From NCBI GenBank assembly GCA_002420305.1, contig DIHT01000012.1, positions 3,464 to 39,910 of the forward strand: DNA of 36,447 bases. Reading direction: 5' to 3'. This document shows positions 34,851 through 36,447 of this stretch, piece after piece. Positions within the stretch are counted from its first letter, which is position 1, and the number at the start of each line of letters is the position of its first letter. Below the pieces are notes generated by a model that ran no database searches, had not been told where the DNA came from, and saw only the letters and a list, made by a program, of their open reading frames with translations. Both the position numbers and the translations under genes were made by a program. This DNA is from Akkermansiaceae bacterium UBA5689. Its GTDB lineage: Bacteria; Verrucomicrobiota; Verrucomicrobiia; Verrucomicrobiales; Akkermansiaceae.

Positions 34851-35978
34851 TTGGGCCTTCTGTCTTTGAGTTCTTCCCCTACAAATTCATCCCTCGGCAC
34901 TTTTCGCGCTGCCTGCTGGGTGCTGGTTGTCATCGCTTTCATCGAGGTGGTGGCTGTCGGCCTCGCGCTGGCGCTTCGCATGAATTCTCAGGAAGCCCCC
35001 GTAGTAGTAGAGCGAGTAGTCACAGAATATCTCCCCATCCAGCCCCCTGCCGCCAATCCTCGTGCCACCATAACTGAGCCGACAACCGATTCTACGGCCG
35101 AGCCCTCTCCTCTCCCAGCCCCATTCACAACCGCAGAGGAGCTGGTGAACAGCGAGGCAGAGCCGCTCGACGCGACCCCTTCCCTGAAAACCCCTTTTAT
35201 CGCTAATCCTGAAGTTGAGCGACTCGTCGTGCAGGCGCGTCAGGCCAGGGTGCGGGACAATATCGGTGCCGCGGTGCTCAAGCTTGAAGCTGCTGAGGGT
35301 ATCGCTCCCGAGGAACCCAACGTTCTTTACCAGTTTGCGGAAGTCTTTGGAGCCGTAGGCCACTACGACAAGGCCGCGGATTACTACCAGAAAGTATTCA
35401 ACCTCGGACCCGTCAGAGCCGGGGCCCTTTATGAATTGGCGTCCCGTAAACTGAGCCTCGGCTTCGAGCAGGGAATGGGCATGGAAGGAAAAATGAGGCT
35501 TGGTCGTATTCGCCACTACAGCGACCGGGGAGACAACGGCAGCAAGCGGGTGGTTCTCACGATTCCCGTCCTTGCCGCGCCGGGGCAGGGAGTGGACACG
35601 AATAAGCTTTCCATCCAGGTGACGTTCTACGACAAGCGTAACGGGAAGGTCTATCAGGCGACGTCCGACAGTAATCTGAGTCACAAGTGGGCTACCCCCC
35701 CTCTTGACTGGGGCGACAGCGGCGAGGAGTTGCTCCAATATACCTACATCATACCGCCCGGTGATGAGCGAGATCGCCATCTCCTGGGAGAGCGTATGCA
35801 CTTTGGGCAGGTTGTTGAGATGCGATATGGCGGAGAGCTTATCGACCATCAGGCATGGCCGAGGACCCTCGCTGAGCAGCGGGGCATACAAGAAGCCAGC
35901 CCCCTCTTCATCCCCTCCGATTTCCTGCCGGGCCAAATCAACGAGGCAAACCCACTTCTTCCTCCACTCCCTCGCTAG
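34851..35978 (+). CDS. Membrane-anchored TPR protein of unknown function
   Basis: A 375-residue protein with one membrane segment (~21-43, VLVVIAFIEVVAVGLALAL), a Pro/Thr/Glu-rich linker (~50-110), two TPR-like helical repeats (~120-190: VLKLEAAEGIAPEEPNVLY, AGHYDKAADYYQKVF-like), and a C-terminal beta domain (KRVVLTIPVLAAPGQG, QVTFYDKRNGKVYQ). No family name is recognised. The frame is closed by TGA directly before TTG at 34851, so the start must be TTG 34851, TTG 34866 or later; none has a clear ribosome site. The 97 bases between it and pabB hold no other gene. It precedes the GYF_2 protein by 98 bases. Confidence 0.78.
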   Translation: MGLLSLSSSPTNSSLGTFRAACWVLVVIAFIEVVAVGLALALRMNSQEAPVVVERVVTEYLPIQPPAANPRATITEPTTDSTAEPSPLPAPFTTAEELVNSEAEPLDATPSLKTPFIANPEVERLVVQARQARVRDNIGAAVLKLEAAEGIAPEEPNVLYQFAEVFGAVGHYDKAADYYQKVFNLGPVRAGALYELASRKLSLGFEQGMGMEGKMRLGRIRHYSDRGDNGSKRVVLTIPVLAAPGQGVDTNKLSIQVTFYDKRNGKVYQATSDSNLSHKWATPPLDWGDSGEELLQYTYIIPPGDERDRHLLGERMHFGQVVEMRYGGELIDHQAWPRTLAEQRGIQEASPLFIPSDFLPGQINEANPLLPPLPR

Positions 35979-36037
35979 GTTCAGCCCTGTTAGATGTAAG
36001 CCTTTGCTTCCTTTCTGTCTTGTTGTGCACTGGCTAC

Positions 36038-36067
36038 TTGCGAGTTGTGCCAGCTGGGCCTAATAAT
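36038..36067 (+). promoter_or_regulatory. Possible promoter of the GYF_2 gene
   Basis: TTGCGA at 36038-36043 and AATAAT at 36062-36067 are 18 bases apart and resemble -35 and -10 boxes. The predicted start of transcription is only a few bases before the ATG at 36077, so the message would be nearly leaderless, which fits the absence of a ribosome site. Confidence 0.3.
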
Positions 36068-36076
36068 CCGCACAAG

Positions 36077-36447
36077 ATGTCCGAGCCGGAACAACAGTGG
36101 TACTTCATCAGCGTCGTGAATCAGGAGCGGTATGGCCCTTATAGCGCGGACCAACTTGAAGGATTTGTAAACAATGGATCCATTACAAAGGAGACCATGA
36201 TCTGGACAGAGGCGCTGCAAGACCAATGGATCCCCGCCAAAAACGTCGAGGGATTGTTTCCGGCGGAAGGGAATGCTGCGGCAGCCCAGACGGCTCCAGC
36301 AGCCCCAGCAGGCCGCCCCCAGCTTCTCACCGGCGCACCGGCAGGCTCTCCCCGGCCTTTGGCACAGGCAGCTCCCCTCCAAGCGCAACCACTGCAGGCT
36401 CAGCCACTACAGGCTGCTCCAATGCCCGTCCAGCCCGTCCAGCCCGT
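36077..36447 (+). CDS. GYF_2 domain protein (partial, C-terminus beyond window)
   Basis: The frame from ATG 36077 is open to the window edge, 123 codons. Residues ~7-60 form a GYF_2 (DUF4339) domain: WYFISVVNQERYGPYSADQL with the central GPY, then WIPAKNVEGLF. From ~65 the sequence is Ala/Pro/Gln-rich low complexity (AAPAGRPQLL, LQAQPLQAQPLQAAP, and VQP repeats at DNA level cccgtccag). Proteins of this type usually carry membrane segments or an enzymatic domain further on. The GYF_2 domain probably binds proline-rich segments, possibly its own linker. No signal peptide is visible, so the domain is cytoplasmic. Confidence 0.82.
   Translation, partial: MSEPEQQWYFISVVNQERYGPYSADQLEGFVNNGSITKETMIWTEALQDQWIPAKNVEGLFPAEGNAAAAQTAPAAPAGRPQLLTGAPAGSPRPLAQAAPLQAQPLQAQPLQAAPMPVQPVQP

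Noticed and set aside
34887..35936. A 349-codon minus-strand frame opposite the TPR protein
   Set aside because: No recognisable domain, and the plus strand has a membrane anchor, linker and TPR pattern that make sense as a protein.

Overview
The window looks like a chromosomal segment of a moderately GC-rich bacterium of the Planctomycetes-Verrucomicrobia-Chlamydiae group, most likely a verrucomicrobium. The pointers are a DUF1549/DUF1553 protein followed by a DUF1501 protein, a secreted arylsulfatase next to an azurin/PA14 protein and a sorbosone-dehydrogenase-like propeller protein, a kinase-like/FGE-like membrane fusion, and a GYF_2-domain protein, all among ordinary Gram-negative housekeeping genes. 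This placement comes from gene content read by eye, not from a phylogeny.

Layout. Positions 1-989 (minus) hold most of an O-antigen ligase/polymerase cut by the window edge. Divergent from it is a GlcD-type FAD oxidase (1061-2440), closed by a strong hairpin, then the coupled DUF1549/1553-DUF1501 pair (2615-6747). A long minus-strand run follows (15557 down to 6801): dihydrolipoyl dehydrogenase, a degenerate kinase-TM-FGE-like protein, a secreted unknown, an N-acetylmuramoyl-L-alanine amidase, the bifunctional NAD(P)HX repair enzyme, an HtrA protease and an M23 peptidase. Apart from lpd and nnr these act at the cell envelope. At 15778-17112 (plus) a LolA-like exported-protein gene is split by one in-frame TAG. 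Two unrecognised minus-strand genes (17117-18651) follow, the larger with kinase-like motifs; then a small lipoprotein, a SixA-like phosphatase and a vanadium-haloperoxidase-type PAP2 protein.

The right half has alaS, a small membrane protein, a bacterial PH-domain protein and tRNA-Val(UAC). Then comes a plus-strand set: sulfatase, azurin-like/PA14 protein, beta-propeller protein, flavin reductase-like protein, and an MlaF-MlaD lipid-transport pair without its permease. pabB lies convergent to mlaD, and the end holds a TPR membrane protein and the start of a GYF_2 protein.

The genome is compact: convergent neighbours are often only a few bases apart, and two pairs of stop codons sit inside palindromes (CTAG at 33431, CTAGGCCTAG at 19102). 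No CRISPR array, transposase, integrase, reverse transcriptase or recognised defence system was seen. The best candidates for new biology are the amber-split gene, the kinase-like two-gene module, the pseudokinase/pseudo-FGE fusion and the copper-protein/sulfatase cluster.
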